This document shows positions 43,861 to 54,990 of a stretch of 64,000 nucleotides of DNA, in pieces. The stretch lies in NCBI GenBank assembly GCA_030015575.1, contig JASDDO010000016.1, positions 456,954,141 through 457,018,140 of the forward strand, in the 5' to 3' direction. The notes beneath the pieces were generated by a model, which saw only the letters and a list, made by a program, of their open reading frames with translations, was not told the DNA's origin and searched no databases. Every line of letters begins with the position of its first letter. Within the stretch, counting starts at the first letter, position 1. The position numbers and the translations under genes were made by a program. The DNA is from Agapanthus africanus (taxonomy: Eukaryota > Streptophyta > Magnoliopsida > Asparagales > Amaryllidaceae).

Positions 43861-44444
43861 TCTTTTGTTGGATCTAAATGATCCTTTTAAGTAGATCTTA
43901 GTCTAAAATTAGACCAACGTATCCTTAACAAATGGTTAAGTTGATCTTAGTCTAAAATTAGACTAACGTATCCTTAACAAACGTTTAAGTTGATCTTAAT
44001 CTCAAATGAGATTAACGATCCTTAAATCCAAACCAAAACCCAAATCTAAGAAAATACAGATTTGGACCAATTCACGCCATATGGGTGACAACATAAATTA
44101 GTCTCCGTATACAATCCACGGGCAACCAAAAAAATAAAACAAATACACACGACACGAAGTGACCATCTGGAGAAGGAAAAAATGGTTACCGTGATGCGGT
44201 AGCGTAATTAACTGCAGGGGCTTGCGCCTGCAGGGAAAAGCATCCCCATAATCAAAAACCCCTCAAATGAGGGGGAATCTGACGAAGTCTGCTACAATGA
44301 CCGCATCTATCCAAACCTCCAGTATATGGTGCTATAAATCAACTTGGCATTTTTGGAGAGGTGGACGGATAAAACCAAATAGTATCTGCCCCCAAATTCA
44401 GGCAAGACGTTTGTCTTCCCGGTCTTTCGGCGGAGAATACCAAT

Positions 44445-44626
44445 CATCCTAAGTTTGTTTTCGAGGGTGGAAGTGAATGTTTGAAGCCAGCCAAGTATAG
44501 AGCTAAGCCGAATGTATTGACGGCTATAGAGATTGATGAGAACCTAGCGTCAGAGATTGTTCGGGATTTCCTTGATGTGCTCCCTGAAGATTTACCAGGT
44601 CTACCACATCCCCGCATCTTGGGATT
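44445..44626 (+). pseudogene. pol: Tekay-1 protease-RT linker
   Basis: The open segment HPKFVFEGG...VLTAIEID...VRDFLDVLPEDLPGLP matches HPEFTFTGG...VVRDFMDVFEDISGLPP of Tekay-2. It continues the protease frame after the solo LTR. It is cut at 44,631 by the Tekay-2 LTR; CTCAA (44,627-44,631) would be the target copy. Confidence 0.85.
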
Positions 44627-44631
44627 CTCAA

Positions 44632-47430
44632 TGTAACAACCGAGCCCAATGCTACTAGTTTCTGTTACCGTATGAATGGTGTATGGTATTTATTTCATTG
44701 ATCCTACTTGATTGTTGTTAGTTATAAATTTACCCGACAATTCATTTCTGCATATAACAATTTAGGGCATCTAAAATAAAATTAAAAATATTCGTCATGG
44801 CATGCTTGACACCCCTAACCCTGTTGTCGCGTCCGTGCATCGTGTTCTCATCCCGTTCAGTGAAACGGGCGAGTTTGGACGGCTATGCACACGTGCGTGT
44901 GTCCGTTTTGGGGGTATACTTTTTGATTGTAAAATACTTCATTTTAAATTTTGGATCCCGCCTAAAATTTTCTTATTTCAATTTTAAATTTTTGGACCCG
45001 ACCCGGACGCAATTTGGAAATATTTTACTTTGCGCCAAATCCCAATTTCTAATATTTTTACCGTCAAATATATATAAATTTAACCCCATATATAATGTTT
45101 TCCTATTTCAAAATCTTTATTAATATTTCCTAACCTATTCTAAACCCCCAGAATATATTTTCCAGCTCCTCAAATCTTTCCTTTCCTTCCTTAAATTTTG
45201 GCCACAGCCAATCAAATTCTTTAAACCCCGGGGTCCCACCATTTCTCTCTCTCTCTCCCTTTCTCTTTCTCTTTCTCTCTCTTCTCTCTTCCTCTCTCCT
45301 CACGTCGCGACGAGATTCTATCTCCTCCCCGTTTCTCTCTCCTCTCGATCTCTCACCTCCTCTCTCTCTCTCTCCTCTCGTTCTCTCCCCGTCTCTCTCT
45401 CTCTCCCTCTCTCCTCTATATAAATTCCTTCCTCCTTCTATTTTTTTCTTTCTTCAGAACGTGAACCCACCAGCGACGACGCCATCACCGCCTCGTCCTC
45501 CCTCATCTTCGCCCCAACGCCGACGCCCTCATCGCCGGCCTCCTCGCCCTCGTCCGCTCCACTGCACCTCCTTCCTCCTTTCCCATTCTCCCCGTGCACC
45601 CTTCACCAGCAACCGTGCACCCACCTGCAGCAGCAGCTCGTCGTGGGATCGCCGCCGGCGATCTCCATACGTCCCCTAGCCTCGCGAGCACCCTCCTCGG
45701 TTTCTGTCGCTGTCGTCGTAGGCCACCGCCGGAGCTCCTTCGACGTGGTCGACCGTCACCACCCTTCCCACAGATCCTCGTGAGCATTCCCTTCTCCATC
45801 CTCTTTCCCTTCTTCTTTATATTTTTTTTGTTCTTTCTCGTTGCATATTGTTTAGTCGTTGTTTTTGTGTCTCGTCGGAATCCGGCCGTGCCGGCGACGT
45901 GTCTCGTCGATCCTGCGAGTTACCCTGACCTGTGTGATTCCACTGTTCGTCGTTTGGGTTCATTCCGTGAACCGTGCGCCCGTCGCGAGATTTCCCCGCC
46001 GACGTTTAACGTTCCGTTTTCCCGATTCGCGACCCGTCGAGGCAAGTACCCCTTGCTACATGCTAAATAATATTTACATACACATTGATGACACCCTAAA
46101 CCTGTAGTTTTAACTTTAGTACGATCATTTCCCATTTTCGTGTTCAATATTGTTATATATCATTTTATCTTTCAAACTTGGAACATATATATATATATCA
46201 TTGCATCCATAAAATTCTTAAACTGGTTAACATGATTTAACGGCCCTAACTGTCATATTGTATTCTTATAATGTTGATAACACCTCGGACACACAATTGA
46301 TAACTGGGCTGCTAATTAATCGATGCTTCTTTATTGTTTAATTCGTTGCTTAAATCTATGTTGTTGATGACCATGCTTGATTATGTAACTGAGTATGAGC
46401 ACACCCATGATATCGTTTACATCTTGACCTGACTTGCTACATACATATTGATTGACCCGACATGGTACCGTATACTGCTCGACTTGACCTGATGTACCAT
46501 GACCTGACCCGTTACCTGATCTTGTGTCTAATGCCAACAAACCTGACATGTAGTCCTCATAGACCGTTCCTGTTGTCTATCCAGACAAACCTGTTTACCT
46601 GATCCTGTGTTGGCATTAGTTCTTGATTACGGAATACCTGACTTGACCAACACATATAACCTGGGGGTATGGGGAAATCAAAGGTGAAACCTGACTTGTA
46701 ACTCAACAGTTCACTATCTGTTCTGATCAGTTTAGAGGGTAGGCCAGCCTTGGAATGATGCTGCTGACACCATTCATCTGTACATATTCCTGTTTAGTGC
46801 CTAGCGGCATGTCTCGGTTTCAGCCCGAGAATCTGGGCCGTGGTCCCGGGTATGCACGGGATACTATTGAGTTACATCGATGATTCATCAATTTGGTTTC
46901 AAAAACTTTAGAACAGAAACCTGATAGAACAGTTTAGTTTACCCACTGCACCCTACCCTGCACTGCTCTGATTTATATTATTGTTACCCTTGCTTTATTC
47001 GTGTTTATATTGCATTGCCTGTTACCCTGTTTATATGTTATTACTTGATGACTTGACGCGCTGACGTCTGGGTTTTGCATGGCCCAGATTCTGTACCGCT
47101 GTTGCAGTCCGAGCAGGAGTACTTCAGCCAACAGGCTGAGCTGTGAGTGTCAGCAGTAGTTAGTTTTCTTTCCTGCATTTATTTCCTGATGTGAGCCCGC
47201 ATTATGGGACATACATTCCAGTTATTTTGTATTGGATCTTTCGCTTCCGCATTTTATTATTCTTGACTCAGATTATCTTGGATTATGGACATGTTTTAGA
47301 TAGTTTTATTTTGTTCTTGATATCTCTACAGCCGTAATGTGACTGTGGATGGATACTTCCTACCCATAGGTAGCATGGTTGGCTATGTCACGTGCCCACT
47401 TTAGCGTACTCTGGGAAGCGGGGCGTGACA
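44632..47430 (+). repeat. Tekay-2 5' LTR (2,799 bp)
   Basis: It starts TGTAACAACC and ends GGGGCGTGACA. It has a CT-rich tract (45,240-45,415) leading to a TATATAAAT box near 45,415 and a GC-rich transcribed part (45,450-46,050). Overlapping proline- and arginine-rich ORFs in that part are composition artefacts. Confidence 0.9.
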
Positions 47431-47439
47431 TGGTTCTTT

Positions 47440-47452
47440 TGGTATCAGAGCC
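47440..47452 (+). other. Tekay-2 primer-binding site (tRNA-iMet)
   Basis: TGGTATCAGAGCC starts nine bases after the LTR end. The stretch from there to the gag ATG at 47,806 is untranslated leader with no other feature. Confidence 0.92.
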
Positions 47453-47805
47453 ATAGGATAGTCGGGTTAATTCTTTTGTAGTTGGGTATTATACCCAATA
47501 CACAAATCAGGAAACCCGTGTATAGGAAACATGTCCTGCCACATTGCCGTTTTACCATTCTTGAATCAAATTCTTCCTGATTATATCTTTTACGACGTGC
47601 AAACTTCCTTTGCATATCGACTCGAAAACCTGATTCCTTGTCATCTCTAGGACTTAGGCGACTTGAGTGGAGTTATGTAATTGTGGCTATGATACCGCGG
47701 CATAGTTACAATGCAGCACTCTATTTAAGTAACTTGGAGTTCTAGCCCTGATCTATATTTTGAATCTATCATCATGCTAATGTTGGGTGTTTTGATTTCA
47801 GGAAT

Positions 47806-48431
47806 ATGGCAGATAAGAATTTGAAGACGTACCAAAGGCGTGTGGACGAAGCCGCCATGCTTGGAGTGATAAGGGGAATGCTGGAGAATCAAAAGAGACA
47901 GACCGAGCTGATCCAGCAGCAAGCTGAATCGTTTCAGGAAGGTTTGCAGATCGTTCAGCAGTCTGTGAGCAATGTTAGAGCTAAACCAGTTGACCGTGTA
48001 GGGACCGTAGCAGATTTCAGGCGTTTGGGTCCGTCTACATTTACTGGTTTGGAGGAGCCGTTGCCAGCGGAGCAGTGGCTAGTTGACACAGAGAACTTGC
48101 TTATTGCGGTACAGATTCCAGATGAGAAAAGAGTTGATGTGGTACGCATTCAGTTAGTGGACTACGCCCGAGAATGGTGGCTTGTGGAGGAGAACCGCTT
48201 GCCCAAGCCGATCAAGTGGGCGGATTTTTCGAAGAGTTTCCTAGAGAAGTTCTTCCCGCGGACTGCACGGGAGGAAATGGAGGAGAAGTTCATCGGGCTA
48301 AGGCAGAATGGAGCACCCGTGGATGTGCATGCAGCAGAATGGACAAGACTCAGTACGTTCGCTGGACCTTTAGTTGCCAACGATGCAGACAGGACACGGA
48401 GGTTCATGCGCAGCTTGGACGTGGACATCCA
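47806..48431 (+). pseudogene. gag: Tekay-2 gag, N-terminal part (split by Tat-2)
   Basis: ATG 47,806 begins a Gag protein with a helical N-terminus and the retrotransposon Gag domain (AEQWLVDTENLL, VRIQLVDYAREWW, FLEKFFPRTAREEMEEKF, WTRLSTFAGPL). At ATCCA (48,427-48,431) Tat-2 interrupts it. The frame continues exactly after the second ATCCA at 61,446. Gag would form the particle shell. Confidence 0.93.
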
Positions 48432-49968
48432 TGTAGGGTGTTTTTCGTCCCCCCATTGAGATGGGAATACGCGCGCACTTGTCAGGCGTACTACAGATTC
48501 CCCCTGCCTAGGGTAGGCGGGGGTTTATTGATTGTGGGGATCCGAATCTCCGGCAGCCGCGGACTAAGCTGCCGTTAATTACCCCCCGCCTTTGGGGCGA
48601 GGGAACCTCCGATTGACGGGTTAAACTGATCATGCGAACTCGATGTGCAGTGTACGTGTGTTTTGTTTTGAAGGGGGTTTAAATATATCGGGAGCCACGC
48701 AGAGTTTTTTTACGGGGGTCCCGCTACCCGGATAGCGGGCTGGGGGTCAAGGGGGCTAGCAGCCCCCTTGCGGGGTGCGGGGCAGCGCCCCGTTAGAAAT
48801 TTTTTTCTAACAGGGACAGTGTCGTAGAGTATGTGTGTATGTAAATATGTATACATATGTACAGATATACATGTATATATATAAAAAGGGGAAAAGACAT
48901 CCAAAGGATGCGTGGGGACAGCACCTTGGGTGCTGTGCGCCTAGGTGCTGTGCGCTCAGGCGCTAGAGTGCCACGTGTCGGTACGTGGGCGCTCTGCGCT
49001 TGAGCGCTGGAGCGCTGGCGCGTCACGTGTCGGCACGGGGGCAACTTGCGCTCGAGCACTTGCGCACGCCACGTGTCGGCACGGGGGCGACTTGCGCACG
49101 CCACGTGTCGGCACGGGGGCGACTTGCGCTGGAGCGCAAGCGCGCCACGTGTCGGCACGGGGGCGACTTGCGCTCGAGCGCTTGCGCTGGAGCGCAAGCG
49201 CGCCACGTGTCGGCACGCGGGCACTCTGCGCTTGAGCGCCGGTGAGAAAAAGAGGCTTTTAGCCTAAAAAAATTTCTCAGAAGAGAAATCAGAGAGGAGT
49301 TGGACTCCTGAGTGTTTTTTTTTTGGTTTAGTGAACGATGTTCTTCTTCCTCCTCCTCTGTTAGCTGGATCTTGAAGATCAAGAGATATGGGATTTCTAA
49401 AAATCTCTTCCTTTTTTTTTGATCTAATGGAAGATCTGAGTTCCCCTTTATGGGTTTTGTGGTGAAAAACTAATTTGTTTTATAAAAAGAAGAGTAAAAC
49501 TCTTGGTTTAATTCAAGAGGAAAAGGAAGGTTTTGGAACCTTGAAGAATGAGAAGAGATCTCAGATCTGAAGAAAATTTTTGAGAGAGAAAAAAAAGCTG
49601 TTGAGATATTTCATTATTTTTGCCTTTATAGGCTGTACACTTTACACATAGCCCCTTGGGCTTCACAAAATGGCATTTTGCCCATCCCATGGCTCATGTG
49701 CCATTACTTTTTGCACATTAGCCATGGGCTTTACAAAAATTTGGCTTTATGCCTATTTATCTTACATTTATCCATAAAATAAAATAAAAGAAATACAACA
49801 AAATTGTTTATTACAAAAATTTTATCTTGGCGTGGGGGGAGGCCGGCCGCTTCATGTTCGGACTCGACCCGGGCATGGGCCCACTGGATCTGGGCTTGGG
49901 GCCCACTTAGCTTGGAGTTGACTTGGATTTTGACTTGGTCAGCCGGGGGGTAAATTTTTACCCCAACA
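48432..49968 (-). repeat. Tat-2 3' LTR (left)
   Basis: TGTAGGGTG to CCCCAACA, 1,537 bp. It contains a U5 hairpin (48,551-48,574) with TTAATTAC, six G-boxes at 48,970-49,206 each followed after four bases by a G-box-like (C/T)ACG(T/G/C)G, a mini-hairpin leader at 49,255-49,600 and a TATA box at about 49,624-49,630 (minus). Confidence 0.95.
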
Positions 49969-49982
49969 AATTGCCCCCCATC
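49969..49982 (-). other. Tat-2 polypurine tract
   Basis: On the element strand GATGGGGGGCAATT lies directly before the 3' LTR start TGTTGGGG. It would prime plus-strand DNA synthesis. Confidence 0.8.
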
Positions 49983-51792
49983 AATAAATGCACACCACAT
50001 ATGTGGGTCGTGTGCATGAAATTGATGGATCTTCTTTTCACGTAGAGGCGACCTGATTTGGTTCCCGCTTTTTGGGAAGCTGGCACTGCCCTTTTTACGA
50101 CATGGACGGTCGTTGCTTGACATGTCTCCGAGACGGAGTGTCCGTGATAGACGTTTTCCCTGGCCCGGAGTGATCTGGTTCCCGCTTTGTAGGAATCCTG
50201 CGCTGCCCTTTTTGCGACTTGGACGGTCGATGCTGCCCTTTTTGCGACTTGGACGGTCGATACTGCCCTTTTTGCGACTTGGACGGTCGGTTCTGCCCTT
50301 TTTGCGACGTGGACGGTCGGTGCTGCCCTTTTTGCGACTTGGACGGTCGATACTGCCCTTTTTGTGACTTGGACGGTCGGTTCTGCCCTTTTTGCGACGT
50401 GGACGGTCGGTGCTGCCATTTTAGCGACGTGGACGGTCGGTGCTGCCATTTTAGCGATGTGGACGGTCGATGCTGCCATTTTAGCGACGTGGACGGTCGG
50501 TTCTGCCATTTTAGCGACATGGACGGTCAGTTCTGCCCTTTTAGCGACTTGGACGGTCGGTGCTTGATTTGACTTGCTCTTCTTGCAGTGTCAGGGGTAG
50601 ACTTGACTTGCCCCGCCTCTTGCGGTGTCGAGATTGGATTCTGACTTGCTCCGCTTCATGCGGTGTCGGAGTGGAAGTTGATTTGTTGATTTTGATTTGG
50701 GTTGACATCAGCATCGCTATACTGAAATATGGTACCAGGAGCGAATCATCATCTGTCATTGAGAGGATTTTGGGATTTTGGTTTTTGTTTGGCATCTGCA
50801 TTGCTGCACTGGAATAATGCCAGGAGCAACTCATTATTTGCCCCGGGAGCATTTGGGATTTTTTTTTTTTTTGGGACTTTGAATGTGGTCTCACCTGTAG
50901 GATTTGGGAGAGGTTGGGATTGTTTTACGCCCGTGGATTGTATACGGTTTTGCAGGATGTATGATCCAGACCGTAGGGCCGGAAAAATTTCAGAACTTTG
51001 TCGGCGTCTGCATCGCTACACTGGAATATGGTATCAGGAGCGACTCATCATTCGCCGTTTGTGGACTTGGAATTTGGATCTTGTTTAGCATCAGCATTGC
51101 TGCACTGGAATAATGCCAGGAGCAACTCATCATTTGCCTTGGGAGGACTTGGGATTTGGGTTTTTGGTCGGCATCAGCACCGCTAACATTGAAGCGAAAT
51201 GCCAGGAGCGACTCATCATTTGCCGTTGCCCGTTGGGGAACGATGGCTTAGGAGACAGGTTTGGATCCCTATCACCTAAGGATTTTCAATTTTATGGGCC
51301 GTGAGGGTCCCATAAAAGCATTTTCTCCCTACGAGTCGTAAGGATCCCGCAGGTGTATTTTCTCCTTAGGAATCGTGAGGATTCTTAAGTGTGTTGCTCC
51401 TTTGTGAGTCGTAAGGATCTCACGCAGGGGTTTTCTCCTCATAAGGTCGAGAGGACTTTGCGAGTGTATTTCATCTCTTTTCACGAGTTTGCGCCCTTTC
51501 GGGTTTTCACAGACTCGCCGGTAGTCCTGCTGTTTTTACTCACGGAGCCCTTTCGGGTTTTCATCCGTACCCGTTTTGCTTGTGGACATACCGTTTATTT
51601 TTTTTTATTTCTTTCCTTTTTTTTTCTTTTTTTCTTTTTTTTTTGCCGCTGGTGGGACTTTAAAAGTAGTCTCACCGGCAGGATTTGGGAGAGATAGGGG
51701 TCATTTACGCCCGTGGATTGTATACGGTTTTGCAGGATGTATGATCCAGACCGTAGGGCTGATGTGCTCAATTCGCCTGCGACTTGGAGCAT
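49983..51792. repeat. Tat-2 3' non-coding region
   Basis: From right to left on the plus map it holds two copies of a 100-bp repeat (50,880-50,980 and 51,655-51,760), both with GGATTGTATAC (50,935 and 51,715), a CCCTTTCGG repeat (51,483-51,600), a five-hairpin TCGTGAGG array (51,289-51,468), about five copies of a GGAATATGGTATCAGGAGCGACTC-like motif cut into related forms (50,710-51,215), and the 30-bp minisatellite. No antisense gene is seen. Confidence 0.8.
50204..50566. repeat. 30-bp minisatellite, about 12 copies
   Basis: The unit TGCTGCCCTTTTTGCGACTT plus GGACGGTCGA is repeated with few changes. The left copies have CCCTTTTTGCGACTT and the right ones CCATTTTAGCGACGT. Because 30 is a multiple of three, several frames stay open and give false repetitive ORFs. 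Confidence 0.92.
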
Positions 51793-54700
51793 TCACGTGT
51801 AGTATTTCTTGAGATATCGGCCATTGATGGGTGGCATGGGCCTTTCTCCCTCGGCACTTATTAGTTGGTAGGATCCTCCGTCGAACACTTTCTCGATGAC
51901 GTATGGTCCTTCCCAGTTTGGCTCAAATTTTCCCTTGGCATGTCGATTGGGGATGATCGGTCTTTTGAGGACCAACACCAATTCACCTTTCTTGAAAGCG
52001 CGGAGACGGGTTATCTTGTCATAAGCCCGTGACATTTGGGCTCGGTATAGCTCCAGATTTTGCTGCACCGCGAGCCTCTTTTCTTCGAGGGCATCGAGCT
52101 CTTCAAGTCGAAGGAGAACGTTTTCCCCCTCCGTCAACTCGTGCTGAACGGCCATTCTTAAGCTTGGAATTTCGACTTCGAGGGGGAGGACCGCCTCCAC
52201 TCCGAAGAGCAATGAGTATGGAGTGGACTGTGTTGGAGTAAGGTGCGTGGTACGATATGCCCACAACGTCTCGTGAAGTTTGAGATTCCAGTCTTTCTTG
52301 TTGGCTGAAGCATTTTTCCTCAGGAGCTTGCATAGAGTCTTATTGAAGGCTTCGGATAGCCCATTGGCTCTTGGATTATACATGGAGAAATATCTCCAGT
52401 CTATCTTGTGCTGAGTAGCGAACCTCGAGACATTGAAGCTCTTGAAAGAAGGCCCATTGTCGGAAATGATTCTTCTTGGTGTACCGAAACGGTATAGAAT
52501 ATTATGCTGGAAGAATGTCAGAATATCTTTTGTCTTGACTTCTTTTAGCGGGATAGCTTCAGCCCATCTGGAGAAGTAGTCTGTCGCGGCCAATATGAAC
52601 CGGTGGCCTTTGGATGATGGAGGATCAATTGGGCCAACAATGTCGGTGCCCCAGACTTCAAAGGGCCACGACGCCACCGTTGGATGCAACGGATTGGGAT
52701 GCTTGTGAATGAAATCACCATGGATTTGGCAGATCTGACATTTCTTTGCATGCTCTCCGCAATCCCGTATCATGGTGGGCCAGTAATACCCAAGCCGTTT
52801 GATTTGAAGTCGCATCTTGGGGCCAGATTGGTGAGCACCGCAAACGCCCGAGTGAACATCTTTCATGACCTTTTGGGCTTCGGCCAATGACAGACACCTG
52901 AGCCAGAGTTGGTCATATGACCTGCGGTATAACGTGTTATTTACTAACACGTATCGGAGAGCTCTTTTCTTCAGCTGAATCCTCGCAGATTTTTCTTCGG
53001 GCAGCTTGTCGTATCGGAAGTACTCTATGAAGGGTTCTCTCCAATCGGGCTCGTCTTGGATGATCGAAGCTTCTTCGGCAGGACTGCTCTTCTGTTCCGC
53101 GCTTTCCTCTTCCCGTAGAGAGAATGGGGGTAGAATTTGTCGGCTCCTAACTGTGACCAGAATTTCGTCCATGTCAGGATCAGCCAGCTCCTTGGCTAGG
53201 CGAGCGAGTATGTCGGCTTTTCCGTTCAACACTCTGGGGATTCTCATTAGCTCAATGTGAGTGAACCGTTTCATGAGTTCCACCGCTCGGCCTCTGTACC
53301 GAGCTAACTCGGGTTTGTATATTTTATAGTCGCCGCTTACTTGGTTGACAACAAGCTGGGAGTCACCGTAAACCCGTAGCCGAAGAATTTCCATTTCTAT
53401 GGCGAGCTCCAAACCAGCTATCAGGGCTTCATACTCAGCTTCATTGTTTGTCCGAGGCTCGGTGCGAGCGAAAGAACGCCGTAGGGTTCCCATTGATGGC
53501 GTGATGAACACCAATCCTATCCCCGCTTTTACCTCCGGGATGCTTGATCGGCCGGAGCTTCTTATTGATGAGGCCCCATCGAAGTAGAGTTCCCAACATG
53601 GCTCGTCATTCTCTAGGTGCAGCACTTGTTCGTCGGGCAACTCGCAATTGAGTGGTGACCCCTCTGGTATAGGATGAGCAGCGAGGAAGTCTGCAAGAGC
53701 TTGACCTTTTACTGCTTTTTGAGGAGTATATACTATGTCAAACTCAAGTTGCATGACGGCCCATCTTGCCATTCTGCCGGCTAAGCTTGCTCTGGTCATC
53801 AAGTGTTTGAGCGGGTCGACCTTGGAGATTAGCATAACCCGGTGAGCCAGCAGATAGTGCCTCAGCTTCTTCACAGCAAATATCAGAGCCAGGCATTGCT
53901 TTTCGATTAGGGAATAGTTGTGTTCCGCCCCGACTAGAGTTCGACTAAGGTAGTAGAGGGCATGTTCCTTTCCCTCCTCGTTATTCTGGACAAGGAGTGC
54001 ACCGAGTGACTCATCTAGCGCGGCAGTGTAGAGAATCAGCGGTTTATTTGGAATGGGAGCGGCCAGCACTGGAGGGTGCAACAAGTATTGTTTGATGCTT
54101 TCGAACGCTGCTTGACATTCGGCATCCCAGATAAAAGGAGCTTCTTTCTTCATGAGCTTTGAGAAGGGCCTACATCTTCCCGATAAATTTGAGATAAACC
54201 TCCGTATGTACGCGAGCTTGCCTTGAAGAGATCTTAGCTGCGTCAGACTCTTCGGAGGGGGCATCTCCATGATGGCCTTTATCTTTGATGGGTCAACTTC
54301 AATCCCTCGATGTCGGACTATGAAGCCCAGGAATTTTCCCGATGACACGCCAAAAGCGCACTTCAGAGGATTCATCTTCAGATCGTATTCCCTCAGTCTG
54401 GTGAGAACAATCCTAAGATCTTGGATGTGGTCGGCCTTGGCTTTAGTTTTGACGACCAGATCATCAACATAACATTCGACGACTTTATGGATTAGTTCAT
54501 CAAAGATATTAGTCATCGCCCTTTGATATGTAGCACCTGCGTTCTTCAGTCCGAACGGCATCACCTTGTAGCAATATATTCCGATCGGGGTTCGAAATGA
54601 TGTGTGTTTCTCATCCTCAGGCGACATCTTGATCTGATTGTATCCAGACGAGCCATCCATAAAGGTGAACAGCTCGTAATTTGAGGTGTCATCGACCATC

Positions 54701-54990
54701 ATTTCCATGATCGGTAGCGGGAAGTCGTCTTTAGGACATGCCTTGTTGAGGTCCCTGAAATCGACACAAACTCGGATCTGCCCATTTTTCTTCTTCACTG
54801 GGACTATGCATGCGATCCAGTCCGCATATTTCTCTTCCCTGATGAAGCCAGCGTCGATGAGCTTCTTGGTTTCCTCGATGACTTTTTCTTCTAGTTCCCT
54901 TCTCATTCTTCGAGGAGCTTGTTTGACTGGCTTAGCATCAGGAGATATAGCCAGCTTATGCACAGCAACTTCAGGGGAAAGGCCTGGCAT
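51793..54990 (-). CDS. pol: Tat-2 RT, RNase H, aRNH and integrase
   Basis: This open segment of 1,065 residues holds RT (D112 in FMDGSSGY, YVDD at 174-177), a degenerate first RNase H (D326; KVDPLK in place of TDH), archaeal-type RNase H (FDGASS D471, TNNEAEYEAL E517/E519, YGDSQL D543, KADILA D593), integrase zinc region (H713, H720, C751, C754) and core (D783 in WGTDIVGP, D844 in ISDNGPSF, E880 in GLSEAFNK). It ends NGRYLKKYYT. The listed start is simply the first Met after a one-base deletion near 55,005. The true frame enters from the segment to the right. It is the best preserved pol in the window. Confidence 0.95.
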   Translation of the reverse strand: MPGLSPEVAVHKLAISPDAKPVKQAPRRMRRELEEKVIEETKKLIDAGFIREEKYADWIACIVPVKKKNGQIRVCVDFRDLNKACPKDDFPLPIMEMMVDDTSNYELFTFMDGSSGYNQIKMSPEDEKHTSFRTPIGIYCYKVMPFGLKNAGATYQRAMTNIFDELIHKVVECYVDDLVVKTKAKADHIQDLRIVLTRLREYDLKMNPLKCAFGVSSGKFLGFIVRHRGIEVDPSKIKAIMEMPPPKSLTQLRSLQGKLAYIRRFISNLSGRCRPFSKLMKKEAPFIWDAECQAAFESIKQYLLHPPVLAAPIPNKPLILYTAALDESLGALLVQNNEEGKEHALYYLSRTLVGAEHNYSLIEKQCLALIFAVKKLRHYLLAHRVMLISKVDPLKHLMTRASLAGRMARWAVMQLEFDIVYTPQKAVKGQALADFLAAHPIPEGSPLNCELPDEQVLHLENDEPCWELYFDGASSIRSSGRSSIPEVKAGIGLVFITPSMGTLRRSFARTEPRTNNEAEYEALIAGLELAIEMEILRLRVYGDSQLVVNQVSGDYKIYKPELARYRGRAVELMKRFTHIELMRIPRVLNGKADILARLAKELADPDMDEILVTVRSRQILPPFSLREEESAEQKSSPAEEASIIQDEPDWREPFIEYFRYDKLPEEKSARIQLKKRALRYVLVNNTLYRRSYDQLWLRCLSLAEAQKVMKDVHSGVCGAHQSGPKMRLQIKRLGYYWPTMIRDCGEHAKKCQICQIHGDFIHKHPNPLHPTVASWPFEVWGTDIVGPIDPPSSKGHRFILAATDYFSRWAEAIPLKEVKTKDILTFFQHNILYRFGTPRRIISDNGPSFKSFNVSRFATQHKIDWRYFSMYNPRANGLSEAFNKTLCKLLRKNASANKKDWNLKLHETLWAYRTTHLTPTQSTPYSLLFGVEAVLPLEVEIPSLRMAVQHELTEGENVLLRLEELDALEEKRLAVQQNLELYRAQMSRAYDKITRLRAFKKGELVLVLKRPIIPNRHAKGKFEPNWEGPYVIEKVFDGGSYQLISAEGERPMPPINGRYLKKYYT

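Larger units (their letters stand above)
40627..44439 (+). mobile_element. Tat-type solo LTR (3,813 bp) in Tekay-1 pol
   Basis: It starts TGTTCCCTC and ends CGGAGAATA, where TA replaces the expected CA, with CCAAT on both sides (40,622-40,626 and 44,440-44,444). Its parts follow the Tat-1 LTR in inverse orientation: TATA box at 41,240, a leader of mini-hairpins, a G-box repeat, GGAC-GTCC hairpins, GGATTGTATAC (44,107, minus strand) and the CTGCAGG hairpin. Primer site and coding regions are absent. At 2.2 versus 3.8 kb it is a different Tat subfamily from Tat-1. Confidence 0.9.
28293..44631 (+). mobile_element. Tekay-1: old Tekay/Del-like Ty3/gypsy element, 5' part, carrying nested insertions
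   Basis: The parts in order are a 5' LTR (28,293-33,092), a tRNA-iMet primer site (33,102), gag (33,231-33,469, resuming at 39,483), protease (to 40,626) and the protease-RT linker (44,445-44,631). Four other insertions interrupt it. Its RT, RNase H, integrase and 3' LTR are expected to the right of Tekay-2, beyond the window. Stops, frameshifts and a damaged protease motif show that it is the oldest layer here. Confidence 0.85.

Noticed and set aside
45461..46070. GC-rich ORFs of proline- and arginine-rich proteins
   Set aside because: They lie in the transcribed part of the Tekay-2 LTR, overlap in several frames and have no recognisable domain.
48793..49245. Repetitive ORFs around CRHVA/PTRG motifs
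   Set aside because: They follow from the G-box repeat of the Tat-2 LTR and appear again in the other LTR with shifted frames.
50095..50520. Open frames with a 10-residue repeat (MAAPTVHVAK type) on the minus strand
   Set aside because: They come from a 30-bp minisatellite in the non-coding 3' region of Tat-2. Several frames are open on both strands and there is no promoter or homologue.
50204..50566. Regular repeats resembling a CRISPR array
   Set aside because: Units are directly adjacent without unique spacers and the DNA is plant nuclear.
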